From a virus, in the IMG/VR virus record IMGVR_UViG_3300032086_002105, positions 1 through 44,272 of that record: 44,272 nucleotides of DNA, one strand, 5' to 3'. A program made the position numbers and the translations under genes. Below the pieces are notes generated by a model that was not told the origin of the DNA, searched no databases, and was given only the letters and a program-made list of their open reading frames with translations. Position 1 is the first letter of the stretch, and each line of letters starts with the position of its first letter. Below, in pieces: positions 6,756 to 16,448 of the stretch.

Positions 6756-7982
6756 TTATATAACAAACCACAAGTGACCAGTTGATGTAGAACCAGCACT
6801 AGCGGGTGCAGAATTGACTATTTCATAATCTAATTCTATACTATCACTATTTATTTCGATACCATTTGAAGTGTTTGCACTAAAGACACCTGTTGAACTA
6901 TTATATGCAAGTCCGTTTCCACCTGACACGGCAGCTCTTGCGTCTGAATCAGCATATGTTGCACCAGCAGTAAATGTAAGTGTACCCAATCCGTCATCAT
7001 ATGATACTGATATGTTACTATGTGCGGCACTTGTAATCATTTGTGCAGCTGCATCTTGAATTCTTTCTGTAGTTGAAAACAGATTTGTTGTTCCTTCTGT
7101 AAGGTCGTCTGTATCACCACTTAATGAAGAAAGAGATTGATTATCTGCTGGTTCCCAATACTGATTTGCATTATCCCATGTAAGGATTTGACCGTTAGAA
7201 GGTGTTGTGGTATAATTAATGTCTGATAATGCACTTGCACTATGTGTAGATATACTTGTGACTGTTCCAGCACTACCTGAAGTATTTCCAGTGACATTAC
7301 CAGTGAGGTTTCCAGTGACATTTCCAGTTAAATCACCAGTAACGTCTCCAGTTAGATTTCCAACAAAATTCTTACCAGCTGCAAGTGTAATATCTTCTTG
7401 TGAATAGATACCTGTTCCAGCAGAATCAAATTCTATTTTTGCACTTGTAGAAAGTGTAGTTGTTCTTCCAGTTGAAGAACCATTTAATATTACACCATTT
7501 GTATTTTTGTTGTAAATAGTGTTTGCAGCGGTTTCAGTAAACTGACCGTCTGTTCCACCACCAGTTCCAATTGCACTTCCTAAGTATGAACCTGTATATG
7601 CATAAACAGTGATAACATCACTAACTGATGCACCTACGTTAAGTGTAATTTCTGTATGTTTGTTTCCGTTTACACCACCGATTGTATAATCTGTTCCTAA
7701 AAGTAAATGAGTTGCATTTTTAAATACTTGGATTCTTCCACTTCTGAATACTAAAGAGTTACCAGCAGAATCATTACCCGAGAATACAGTTTGACCACTC
7801 GTTGCACTATACTTAAACTCTTGAAAGAAGAATGCTTTATCTTCAAGGCTGTTAAGTGCATCAACTACATTTGAAGTTGATTCAGTTCTTAAACCTGATA
7901 ACTCACCAACGTCAACGGCAAGTTCATTATACTTGGTTCTGAAATTTTCTATCGTTGAAAATTGGTCTACTGTTTTTGCCAT
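6756..7982 (-). CDS. Modular tail fibre-like structural protein, 408 residues
   Basis: The N-terminus (MAKTVDQFSTIENFRTKYNE, then DVGELSGL and NVVDALNSLED) is a short helical attachment region. Residues about 58-130 form the beta domain SGQTVFSGNDSAGNSLVF...GTDYTIGG shared with two other structural proteins here. Residues 204-231 are a run of four-residue TGN/TGD repeats. The C-terminal half has SDINYTTTPSNGQILTWDN, SYDDGLGTLTFTAG and YADSDARAAVSGGNGLAYN, again shared with the leftmost fibre, and the protein ends with SAGSTSTGHLWFVI. This is typical of phage fibre shafts. The start has GAGAGATAGA upstream. Confidence 0.8.
   Translation of the reverse strand: MAKTVDQFSTIENFRTKYNELAVDVGELSGLRTESTSNVVDALNSLEDKAFFFQEFKYSATSGQTVFSGNDSAGNSLVFRSGRIQVFKNATHLLLGTDYTIGGVNGNKHTEITLNVGASVSDVITVYAYTGSYLGSAIGTGGGTDGQFTETAANTIYNKNTNGVILNGSSTGRTTTLSTSAKIEFDSAGTGIYSQEDITLAAGKNFVGNLTGDVTGDLTGNVTGNLTGNVTGNTSGSAGTVTSISTHSASALSDINYTTTPSNGQILTWDNANQYWEPADNQSLSSLSGDTDDLTEGTTNLFSTTERIQDAAAQMITSAAHSNISVSYDDGLGTLTFTAGATYADSDARAAVSGGNGLAYNSSTGVFSANTSNGIEINSDSIELDYEIVNSAPASAGSTSTGHLWFVI
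7288..7371 (-). repeat. 12-bp tandem repeat encoding (D/N)-(L/V)-T-G
   Basis: Seven consecutive 12-bp units start with CCAGT or CCAAC on the plus strand at 7288, 7300, 7312, 7324, 7336, 7348 and 7360. They encode GNLTGDVTGDLTGNVTGN-type repeats in the 408-residue fibre protein. The bases vary mostly at third positions, so the protein repeat is maintained by selection as well as by duplication. Confidence 0.85.
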
Positions 7983-7983
7983 T

Positions 7984-8193
7984 CTATCTCTCTATAAGTT
8001 TGGTTAATAAGGATTTAATTTCTTCCATATCACCTTTTAATGTATTTATCTCTTCACGAGTTGTTTTCATAAGTTCTCTACGTTTCATTGTTAATTTAAA
8101 GTTTTCTATATCTGTATTAACAATTCCGTGAGAACTTTCGTCTCTCACTAAGTGTGAGTGACCTTCAACTTTTACATACTCAATATCTTTCAT
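7984..8193 (-). CDS. Small coiled-coil protein, 69 residues
   Basis: The frame could start at 8211, but the ATG at 8193 overlaps the stop of the giant structural gene as TAATG, the coupling used throughout this window, and gives the natural N-terminus MKDIEYVKVEGHSHLVRDES. Residues about 30-69 (RRELMKTTREEINTLKGDMEEI...) form a charged heptad-like helix, so a coiled coil is likely. It lies 1 nt before the next fibre gene's upstream region and is probably a virion or assembly-associated small protein. It is not recognised further. Confidence 0.65.
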   Translation of the reverse strand: MKDIEYVKVEGHSHLVRDESSHGIVNTDIENFKLTMKRRELMKTTREEINTLKGDMEEIKSLLTKLIER

Positions 8194-11100
8194 TATGCAA
8201 GTGCCATACATCTAAGTGCAGTAATCAATGGTACTACTGATGTATTTGTTCCTTGTCCAACTATTTTCACAGCAAATGCACTGAATTCAGGCAAGTCGTT
8301 TGCAGTGAATTCGTATTCTTTAAAGTTTCTTCCGTCATTCTCAACTGAGACATCGGGACTTCCATTAGTATTGAAGAATTGGAATCCAATATCATCTAAT
8401 GGTGTATCTTCGTCATTTTTAATTATCTTATACATGACTTTGATATCTGTTGTTGGCGGTCTGAAGAAATCTCCAATAACTTTAAGACTTGTAGCAGGTG
8501 TTTTAAGGTTCACTTTACGTGTTACATATACCATTGCATTAGAATCCCCTTCGGGTTCAGTAGAAGGGATATATGTGGTTCCTGTAGGGACATCTGCACT
8601 ACTATCTATGTTGTTTAATCTGTTTGCAATACCTATACAACCAATTGTTCCCACGTCTATAACTGGAGAAATGTTTTGGTTGAATGATGCAAGTTGTAAG
8701 TTAACACTAAATGATTTTGTACTAGACATTTCATTTTGTTCATTGATTGTTGATGCAACAATACTTGGTGCATCAAAGAATGCATTATCATTCAATGTGA
8801 TAAATGTACTTGTTGTACTCTTAGTGTATGCAGTTCCACTGATTACACCTTCGGGTGAACTCATTCCAGTCCCTTGAATACTTGCAAGAATTTGTGTATT
8901 CTTAACTGCAATGGAAGGAATCATTGTATGAATTGCATCAAAGTAATAGTTTCTAGTTGATAGTGCATTACTTCCACCACTAACTGTTGATACTAATGCA
9001 GTGTATCCTGACACAAAATTAAATGAAGATAAATCGGGTATCACTGTATATGAATCAATTCCTCTATTACTGATTTGTGTAAACGTTGTATTTAAAGCTG
9101 CAACTGGAATTGAACCTAATGTTTCACCAACCGTACCAATCTCTACTGATAGGGTTGTTCCATTTGCATCGAAATTGTTTATGACTAAGGTTTCTGTATC
9201 TAGATAACCACCGCCTGGGTTGCTAATTAGACAACTAGTAACAGCACCACTTGCAACTACGACACTAAGTGTTGCACCTGTTCCACTAGTAGAACCTGAA
9301 CTAATTGCTAAATTATTATATGTTCCGTCTGTAGGTGTTGCATTAACTGAATTACTACCCAAGGTTAATATTGAACCTGTCTTATCTCCTGTTAAACCTG
9401 ACATGACTACATTATCTTTATTTCCTACTGAATCATACATTCCATGTAAGTAGTTGTATACTTTAACATAGTTTTGACCAACAAAAGTTTCTATTGGATT
9501 GTTTTGTAGTTTAGTTGAAGGTAATGCATCATTCTCAAATTTTAAGTTTGAAATTTTTGAAGTATCAAATCTACATGTTTTGATTTTGATTTTCATATCA
9601 TCAGTTTGTTCTGCAGTCCATGTGGAAGCATTCTGAGATAAGAATAGTGAACCAGCATATGGTTGACCTGCGATTGTTTGTCCTGTTGCAAGGTCTTTCT
9701 CACCCATTCTTGAAATGAACATGTTGTATTCATTTGAGTTTGAGTATACAACCAATGCATACTCTACGTTTTCTTCTACGTATACTGGGGAATCAAAAGT
9801 AAATGTTGTTGCAACTGACCCATCTGCAGACGTATTGACGGCAGAAGGATTATGTGTTACAGTAGAGAAAGGAAGAACAGTCTGGCCGGGATATCCGTTT
9901 ACCATAGTTCTAACTTCTACTGAAACAGGCATTGAAGTATCTTTAGTTTCAAAGAACACGTCTACTGAAGATAAGAACATACCTCCGTCAGCTTCACATA
10001 AGAATGATTGTGCAAGTGGGTCTCCCCAACCTCTATCTAATCTTGAACTTCTTCCAATTCTATCAACAAATCTATCTCTCATATCGTCAATGATTATTGG
10101 AACCTCAATAGGTGGTTCAGGCCACGATACTACTGGTGGGGTAAACACTAGTGGTGATTCGACTGGTATTACTGCTACAGGGTCGGGAACCGCTGGAGTT
10201 GGGTCGGGTATCACTGGTGGTGTCATATCTTGTGGTGGGTCATTTACCCTCACAATTTCAGCAGGTGCTTGAGGTAGTGCTGGTGCAGTTGTGTCTGTTG
10301 GTGCAGAGTTTAAATTCTCACCCCTTCTAGACATTGACCTTGAACCTTGTAATCTTTCCATAACCACTCTACCATTTCTTGTAGATACGATTTCTGTTTG
10401 TGATGCTTGTAATAGTCCTTGTGCTTGATATACTGCACTACCATTTGAAGCAGGATTACTTAAATTGTTTGCAGAAGATGTTATTCTTAATTCTCTTTGT
10501 CCTGTTGCAAACTTGTCTATTGAATTATTCGGTAATTCAAAGTATGCACGTAATCTTCCGTTTCCGTCTGTTTTACAATTTGATGTAACTGTTGTTCCAC
10601 CGTCTTGTGAATAAGTTCCACTGTAAGGTCTTACGAATCTGTTTACGTCTATGTTGTCAAAGAAGAAGTAATGATTCGAACCAGGCTTTAAGTTGGTTGC
10701 ATCTATCTCAATAGTCCTTGCACGCATGAAAGGAACAATTGATACTGACACGATTCTATCGTTTCTTGTTTCTACAAAGTCTTCTACGACACTTGTTGTT
10801 ACACCTGTTCTTGTTTGAATCTCAGGTGTCTCTGTAATTTCTCTTGTTATCTCTAAACCAGCAACCCATTCACCACCTTGTGCTGGGTCTCCTGACCATG
10901 AACCATTAGAAGTTGCTTGAACTTCTGAAGACACTACACTTGGTTCACCTGCCCATGTGGTTTGCCACGAGTTCCAAACTGTTCCTAGTGCATTTGTGTT
11001 GTCCGATAATACTGCATCAAAGTTTCCTTCTCTATTGATTCTAACTTCGGGTAGTTGTTCTGTATCTTGCCATATATCTGTTTCGGGTGTCAACTTGACA

Positions 11101-14100
11101 TTACCTACGAATGCAAATACATGGTATGGGTTAACATTGATTGAACGAGACGCTTTATTTTGGTCTACATATGCAAGTTCTGTAAATGGTAATGTTATTA
11201 AGTCACCAGTTTTTGTAAAGTTTGAAGATGCACCTGAGTTTAATCCAATATCAAAGAACTGTTGATAAGACTGAGGTCTTAACATACCCATTTTTGTATC
11301 GATAGAACACTTATAGTCGGGGTGATTTACGTCACCAATCTTATGACCTCTAAAGTTATCTACTAAGAAACCTGACTTATATCTATCGAATCCGTCTGCA
11401 TCTAAAATCTGTTTTGATTGAGTATCTTTCTCAAGTAATGATAGTGAAGTAATTCTTTCTAAGTTAGTGACCCTGTTATTAATCTTTCCGATATCTTTCA
11501 TAGTATATCGTCTATGGTCTTGTGACCTTACTCTGATTTGGTTTAACTTATTAGTGTAAGGTGGTATTGACAATTCAAACATTTCGATTGATTCGTCAAT
11601 GGCTTTAGGTTTAGTTGGTGATAAGGAAGGATTTCCAGTTGATACTTGGAACATTCCTGACTTATGTAAAAATACTTTATCTATTCTACCAACATAGAAT
11701 GATATATCACCCACAACACTTGAACCACTTACTGGGGTATCAACTGCACTTGCGTTGGTTGTTGCAATATTTGTTCTTGTTCCTAAGAAAGAACGTCCAC
11801 TCTCATATCCGAATGGAGCATATCTTGCACCTTCTCCACTTGTATCTGATAAGTCAACAATACTTGTGGAATCTGTTGGGTCTTGTGAAGTGTTTGTTGC
11901 AAAAGTTGTAGACCCTAATATCTGACCAACTAATGGTCTGAAATCGACTGAGTCTGATAACTCAAAAGTTCCATCAGGTTCTAATCCACCCAAGTCTACT
12001 TTGTTTGGTGAGTAAACTGGTATCTCTGAATACGGAATTGAGTTGTATGAATTTACGTCAAAGTAATCACCACCACCTGATGATTGGAAGTAATCAAAGA
12101 TTACTAGAATTTTATTGTTTGGAGTTGGTTCACCAGGCTTCAATACTAGTTTTGAAAGGTCATAGTATCCGTCTCTCTGACCATTGTCAAAGAAGTATCT
12201 GTTTTTAATATTTGGTGACCCTGCTGTTACTGATGCAATAGTTCCGACTGCACCTGAAGTCTGACCAATAATACTTTCTGTATTAGTAAATACTTTATCG
12301 TTAGTGTAATAGAACCATGACACAGCTGGGTTTGAACCTAGTGTTACTATATTTGCACGTGCATCTGAAGTTTGTCCTACAATCTCTTCATTAACAACAA
12401 AGGTTCCAGTTGTAGTAGTAATAACTCCTGAAGGTGGTACTGCATCTCCTGATACTCCTTCGTATATTCCACGAACTTTATATACATCAGGAACACCTAG
12501 TGTAATTTCTTTGTTATCGTATGCAGTTCCATAGAATACTGTATTTGTAGCAGAACTAGTTCCGACTTTTAACATTCTTCCACTTCTTAGTGTTTTAGTT
12601 CTGTTAACTGGGTCTGTTATTGTAACCGTGTATGAAACTTTTACTGTTGCACCACTGTTATTTGCATTAATACCACTGAATGTAATCTGTTGTCCTGAAC
12701 CTGAAGGTGAAACCGAATTTGTAAGTGTATCGGGGTCAACTAAGTCTCCAGCAGATAATGTTCCACCAGCACCTTGAATACATGCAATTGTAAAGTTGTC
12801 TTTGTTTACTGCACCGAATGTACCATTAGAACCAGTGTCTATAGTAAACGTACCCGTATTGGTAAGTGCAACTGTAAATTGTCTTCGTATTTGAATTGAT
12901 TCACCTGTATGTGTTTTAACCCAGTTTCTTGGCCATGCGAATATGTTTGCAGTTTGGTTTTGGTCGTATAACGTTGCACGTAATCTCGAACAACCACCTT
13001 GATATTCACCACTTGAGGCAACTGTTACTGTTGCAAGTATATCACTTGTGACTGCACTGATAATTAAATTTTGACCTGAAGTAGGATTGTGAATAACGTC
13101 TCCTTCTTTAAGTTCTGTAGTAAATTTAGTTCCGAAACCTGTAATAGTTGTAGTTGAACCGAATATTACTGTTCCTGTTAAGTTAAATACACTGTCTAAA
13201 ACTACACTTGCAGTAAATCTTTCATTGTTAGAGTCATTTGATTCTTGTATTACACCTCTAACTCTATCAATGTTATATGTTCTAACTCCAGTGATTGCAC
13301 CAGCTGATTTAGTTGTACTTGTTAAACCTTTTGAAGATAAACCATTTCCAACTGTAAATGTACCAACCACATCATGCAACATAAGAATATTATTAGTTGC
13401 ATCTACGACTGAAACAATACCTGTTGCACCTGTTGTGTCTTCTGTTATTTTATCTCCAACACTGAATTCACTTGAAGAGGAAATACTAGTTAAAGTAATC
13501 TTTGTGAACATTTTGATATCAAACAAGTATAAATTGTATACACCTGTTGTATGTTCATCAACATTTCTAACTCTACATAAACCGATTGGATTTCCAGTAA
13601 CAGCTGCACCAGCACTTGGTGTATAATCTACTAAGTTTGCAACTTGGAATGGGTCTAATGCAGTGTTACCTACGTCATTACCAAATTCGGGTAATGAATG
13701 TACACTTGTAACTCTTAATTTGTTACCTAATCTAATAGGTGTGTTTGCATTGTCTAAAGAAACTACTGACCTTGCTTTATTTAATGGAACTGTTGTTGTT
13801 CCTATTTTATCAATCTCATATCCTTTAACATATGCTTTACCAGGCGATACTTGCATGACAAATTTAGATTCGTCACCACCATTTGATTTTGTATAGACTC
13901 CACCATTGATTGAAGTGTCTAAGTGTTCCTTTAAATTTGGAACGAATTGTCTTACAACAAAATCACCATTTGCATCGAAAGTTCTTCGTGCCATTGTATG
14001 TTCGATTTCATTGTATATTGGTTTATCTACTTTGAGTTCGATTAAACCTTTGTTAACTCTAACGAGTTCTACGAAGTCTGTATCAGTGGTTGTAGTAAGT

Positions 14101-14909
14101 GCATACTTACTTAATACCACATCAAACTTAAGTCTATCTGCACCAGCAGCGTTTTCGTTTGTTGTTCCTTGTGAGTTATCTAATAAAGAATTATCTTCTG
14201 CAGAGGAGATTAACTTTTCTGTAATAGTTAAACCAACTCTATATGAAGGAGCACCCGAGTATTTTTCTAATATAAGTTCTTGTGCTGGAACTTTTACAAA
14301 GAATCCTCTTAAGAATAGAACACCTTCTGATATGTTTGCAATTGAAGCTCTTCCTGTTGGATTTGAGTCTACTGTTAATGAGTCTACTGTAAATTCATTA
14401 TTGTTTGAACCTACTGATGTAATAGCACCATTTTGGTCTACTGTAACTTCTTGTAGTTCTTCACCAGCAGAGAATGTAAATGAGTTTGATGTATCTGTTC
14501 CTTGTGATTGATATCTAACAAAGAGTGTAGTTTTATCGTCTGTTGTTTCTGCAGTAGAAGTAACAACCTTACCTACAACACCTGTAGTTTTACCTTGTAT
14601 TATTTTTCCGTGAAAGGATTTTCTGTATGTCTCAACTGAAGAATCACCACTAACATTTGGATTGGAAGACTTTACCTTAACAAAGTAAAGTTCCATATCG
14701 ACATCAGTTTGAGCACCAGTAACAATCGAACCCTCTTCAAATATATGATTACCAAATCTTTCAATTTGGTTTTGTAGGATTGATTGAGACTGAGTTAATT
14801 CCCTTGCTTGTAAAGGTCGACTTGCACGAAATAAGACCTTGTGGAAATTTTTATCCTGACTGTAGTCGTCATAATAGGGTGATATATTTAAATCAGTTTT
14901 CTCTGCCAT
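8193..14909 (-). CDS. Giant DUF4815-like baseplate/tail structural protein, 2238 residues
   Basis: The N-terminus (NISPYYDDYSQDKNFHKVLF, RASRPLQARELTQSQSILQ, QIERFGNHIFEEGSIV) matches the DUF4815 family of large phage structural proteins. A long beta-rich region follows with repeated G-x-VVGKVV and TSGAVGTI type elements. Residues about 1540-1607 form a Pro-rich hinge (TPPVIPDPTPAVPDPVAVIP), after which comes a conserved beta domain beginning RGWGDPLAQSFLCEADGGMF. At about residue 1820 there is a Gly-rich repeat (GTGATLSVVVASGAVTSC) resembling repeats in gp8 at 14947-16407. It is the largest gene here and lies directly after gp8, in the place of T4 gp9-gp12, so it may connect the wedge to fibres. 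Exact role is unknown. Confidence 0.8.
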   Translation of the reverse strand: MAEKTDLNISPYYDDYSQDKNFHKVLFRASRPLQARELTQSQSILQNQIERFGNHIFEEGSIVTGAQTDVDMELYFVKVKSSNPNVSGDSSVETYRKSFHGKIIQGKTTGVVGKVVTSTAETTDDKTTLFVRYQSQGTDTSNSFTFSAGEELQEVTVDQNGAITSVGSNNNEFTVDSLTVDSNPTGRASIANISEGVLFLRGFFVKVPAQELILEKYSGAPSYRVGLTITEKLISSAEDNSLLDNSQGTTNENAAGADRLKFDVVLSKYALTTTTDTDFVELVRVNKGLIELKVDKPIYNEIEHTMARRTFDANGDFVVRQFVPNLKEHLDTSINGGVYTKSNGGDESKFVMQVSPGKAYVKGYEIDKIGTTTVPLNKARSVVSLDNANTPIRLGNKLRVTSVHSLPEFGNDVGNTALDPFQVANLVDYTPSAGAAVTGNPIGLCRVRNVDEHTTGVYNLYLFDIKMFTKITLTSISSSSEFSVGDKITEDTTGATGIVSVVDATNNILMLHDVVGTFTVGNGLSSKGLTSTTKSAGAITGVRTYNIDRVRGVIQESNDSNNERFTASVVLDSVFNLTGTVIFGSTTTITGFGTKFTTELKEGDVIHNPTSGQNLIISAVTSDILATVTVASSGEYQGGCSRLRATLYDQNQTANIFAWPRNWVKTHTGESIQIRRQFTVALTNTGTFTIDTGSNGTFGAVNKDNFTIACIQGAGGTLSAGDLVDPDTLTNSVSPSGSGQQITFSGINANNSGATVKVSYTVTITDPVNRTKTLRSGRMLKVGTSSATNTVFYGTAYDNKEITLGVPDVYKVRGIYEGVSGDAVPPSGVITTTTGTFVVNEEIVGQTSDARANIVTLGSNPAVSWFYYTNDKVFTNTESIIGQTSGAVGTIASVTAGSPNIKNRYFFDNGQRDGYYDLSKLVLKPGEPTPNNKILVIFDYFQSSGGGDYFDVNSYNSIPYSEIPVYSPNKVDLGGLEPDGTFELSDSVDFRPLVGQILGSTTFATNTSQDPTDSTSIVDLSDTSGEGARYAPFGYESGRSFLGTRTNIATTNASAVDTPVSGSSVVGDISFYVGRIDKVFLHKSGMFQVSTGNPSLSPTKPKAIDESIEMFELSIPPYTNKLNQIRVRSQDHRRYTMKDIGKINNRVTNLERITSLSLLEKDTQSKQILDADGFDRYKSGFLVDNFRGHKIGDVNHPDYKCSIDTKMGMLRPQSYQQFFDIGLNSGASSNFTKTGDLITLPFTELAYVDQNKASRSINVNPYHVFAFVGNVKLTPETDIWQDTEQLPEVRINREGNFDAVLSDNTNALGTVWNSWQTTWAGEPSVVSSEVQATSNGSWSGDPAQGGEWVAGLEITREITETPEIQTRTGVTTSVVEDFVETRNDRIVSVSIVPFMRARTIEIDATNLKPGSNHYFFFDNIDVNRFVRPYSGTYSQDGGTTVTSNCKTDGNGRLRAYFELPNNSIDKFATGQRELRITSSANNLSNPASNGSAVYQAQGLLQASQTEIVSTRNGRVVMERLQGSRSMSRRGENLNSAPTDTTAPALPQAPAEIVRVNDPPQDMTPPVIPDPTPAVPDPVAVIPVESPLVFTPPVVSWPEPPIEVPIIIDDMRDRFVDRIGRSSRLDRGWGDPLAQSFLCEADGGMFLSSVDVFFETKDTSMPVSVEVRTMVNGYPGQTVLPFSTVTHNPSAVNTSADGSVATTFTFDSPVYVEENVEYALVVYSNSNEYNMFISRMGEKDLATGQTIAGQPYAGSLFLSQNASTWTAEQTDDMKIKIKTCRFDTSKISNLKFENDALPSTKLQNNPIETFVGQNYVKVYNYLHGMYDSVGNKDNVVMSGLTGDKTGSILTLGSNSVNATPTDGTYNNLAISSGSTSGTGATLSVVVASGAVTSCLISNPGGGYLDTETLVINNFDANGTTLSVEIGTVGETLGSIPVAALNTTFTQISNRGIDSYTVIPDLSSFNFVSGYTALVSTVSGGSNALSTRNYYFDAIHTMIPSIAVKNTQILASIQGTGMSSPEGVISGTAYTKSTTSTFITLNDNAFFDAPSIVASTINEQNEMSSTKSFSVNLQLASFNQNISPVIDVGTIGCIGIANRLNNIDSSADVPTGTTYIPSTEPEGDSNAMVYVTRKVNLKTPATSLKVIGDFFRPPTTDIKVMYKIIKNDEDTPLDDIGFQFFNTNGSPDVSVENDGRNFKEYEFTANDLPEFSAFAVKIVGQGTNTSVVPLITALRCMALA

Positions 14910-14924
14910 TTTAACTCTCTTGTA

Positions 14925-14941
14925 GGGGACGTTGTGTCCCC
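14925..14941 (-). other. Stem-loop after gp8 stop codon
   Basis: GGGGAC and GTCCCC form a 6-bp GC-rich stem around a 5-nt loop, 6 nt after the gp8 stop and 15 nt before the next ATG. No U-run follows on the minus strand, so it is not a normal terminator; it may protect the upstream message or moderate read-through. Confidence 0.5.
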
Positions 14942-14946
14942 ATTAA

Positions 14947-16407
14947 TTACATTTCGATTATCAGTTTGATATCTTCGATTTGGTCTGCAGCTCTTGTTAC
15001 TGCACCTCTGTTTTCAACATACATTATTTGACCTGAATATCTTTCAACTTCGGGGAATGCAGCGTTAACAGAATTTACAGTTCCTACGGAAGAACCACTT
15101 ACGTAAACTGAATCTGAAGATGCAAAGTCTACATATCCACCAGCACTATTTGCAACTGGGACATGTGAAACGACTAAACCACTAATTGATACAACTCTTG
15201 ATACTGCAACTCCACTTCCGTCTGCAGCTGCTGATAGTATTAGGTTATCTACTGCAAGACCACTAACACTTGAAAGTGTCATTTGTGAATATGCAGCTAA
15301 TGAAGTTGAGGTTGCAACTGTTGTTGTTCCAACATTGAATGGGTCTTGAATTAAACCAATTCTTCTGAAATCATTATCGATTGGGAAGTCACCCGAACCT
15401 TCTGCAAACTCTAATCTTGCATTAACACAAACAAAGTTTCCACCAAGTTCTTGAACTGGGTCTGCACCGTGTCCTAATAAAGGTGATATGATTGGTTTCA
15501 ATGTTCCACCCGAACCACCACCGATACCTGAGATACCCGATACACTAATAGAAGCACGTTTGTATCCTGACCCGACTGTAGTTACGGTAACATGAGTAAT
15601 TGCACCTGAAGATACTACAACAGTACATACTCCACCCGAACCATCTCCAACGATAGGTACACTTGTGTATGTTCCGTCTGTATAACCACTACCACCAGCT
15701 GTTACTGATACATGGTTGATTCCTCCGTTTACTGCAGAGTTCTCTACGTCCCACTGAGCAGAACCATCGTCTGTTGCAGTTGAACCTATTGCACCACCTG
15801 AACCTGTTCCGTCTACTGATGCAATTGCACCAATTGTTTTAACTGGTATGAAATCGTTTGTGACAAACTTAATTGTTTCTGAGGCAGAAATAGTATACAT
15901 GTACTTCCATAGATAACCACGACCTGAGGCAGCAGTCGAGTCAGCAGTTTCTACTAAAGTTGTTGCACTTGTTCCAGTTGGTTTTACGTCTGATACTACT
16001 ACAGCACCTGAAGAATTTCTACCAGTTCTGATACACTTGTACACATTGTATTCATCAGTGATTACATAGAATCTTGAATCATATAAATTGTTTGAACTTG
16101 ACGCAGGACTTAAATTAGTTGCACTGTAATCATGTGAGTATTCGTCATATGAAGTACCTGAAGTCCAATCATGTCTTGTTAGTCCGTGTGATACGTCTGA
16201 TGTAGAAACCTTTTTCATTGCAATCATGTCTGCATATGAATCTATCTCCTCTCCAACTGCATTCGCAGGTGCAGGCGGGTTATTCTCATCAGTCCAATCG
16301 AATGAACGTCCTATGAATATGTAACTCGATGAGGCACTCTCACCAAAGTCTTCCTTAAATTGTTTCGCATTGTGGATTCGAAACTTTTCCGTTATTATTG
16401 CTGCCAT
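14947..16407 (-). CDS. gp8: Baseplate wedge protein gp8
   Basis: The N-terminus (MAAIITEKFRIHNAKQFKED, then SSYIFIGRSFDW) and the phrase NLYDSRFYVITDEYNVYKC with GYLWKYMYTI are typical of the gp8 family of T4-like phages (gp8 baseplate wedge). The protein has 486 residues compared with 334 in T4; the extra length includes Gly-rich repeats (GGINHVSVTAGGSGYTDGTY and a second copy ending VGSGYKRASIS) of a kind also seen in the giant neighbour. It works as part of the wedge with gp7, gp6, gp53 and gp25. Expression is from two tandem late promoters; the proximal one would start the message right at AGGAG, the Shine-Dalgarno sequence, 14 nt before the ATG. Confidence 0.88.
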   Translation of the reverse strand: MAAIITEKFRIHNAKQFKEDFGESASSSYIFIGRSFDWTDENNPPAPANAVGEEIDSYADMIAMKKVSTSDVSHGLTRHDWTSGTSYDEYSHDYSATNLSPASSSNNLYDSRFYVITDEYNVYKCIRTGRNSSGAVVVSDVKPTGTSATTLVETADSTAASGRGYLWKYMYTISASETIKFVTNDFIPVKTIGAIASVDGTGSGGAIGSTATDDGSAQWDVENSAVNGGINHVSVTAGGSGYTDGTYTSVPIVGDGSGGVCTVVVSSGAITHVTVTTVGSGYKRASISVSGISGIGGGSGGTLKPIISPLLGHGADPVQELGGNFVCVNARLEFAEGSGDFPIDNDFRRIGLIQDPFNVGTTTVATSTSLAAYSQMTLSSVSGLAVDNLILSAAADGSGVAVSRVVSISGLVVSHVPVANSAGGYVDFASSDSVYVSGSSVGTVNSVNAAFPEVERYSGQIMYVENRGAVTRAADQIEDIKLIIEM

Positions 16408-16426
16408 TTTTTTAATCTCCTCAGAC

Positions 16427-16445
16427 TATTTATATACTATTTATA
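16427..16445 (-). promoter_or_regulatory. Two tandem late promoters TATAAATA
   Basis: Perfect TATAAATA words on the minus strand occupy 16427-16434 and 16438-16445, 11 bp apart, in the 41-bp gap before gp8. The proximal motif predicts a start near 16421, which is the first base of AGGAG; the distal predicts a start near 16432. Both serve gp8. Confidence 0.8.
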
Positions 16446-16448
16446 ACA

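Noticed and set aside
7288-7371. CRISPR-like short repeats
   Set aside because: The 12-bp units have no spacers and are in-frame coding repeats of a fibre shaft.
8037-8050. GATAAATA-like word inside the 69-residue gene
   Set aside because: It lies within coding sequence without a start codon at a useful distance; such words are expected by chance in AT-rich DNA.
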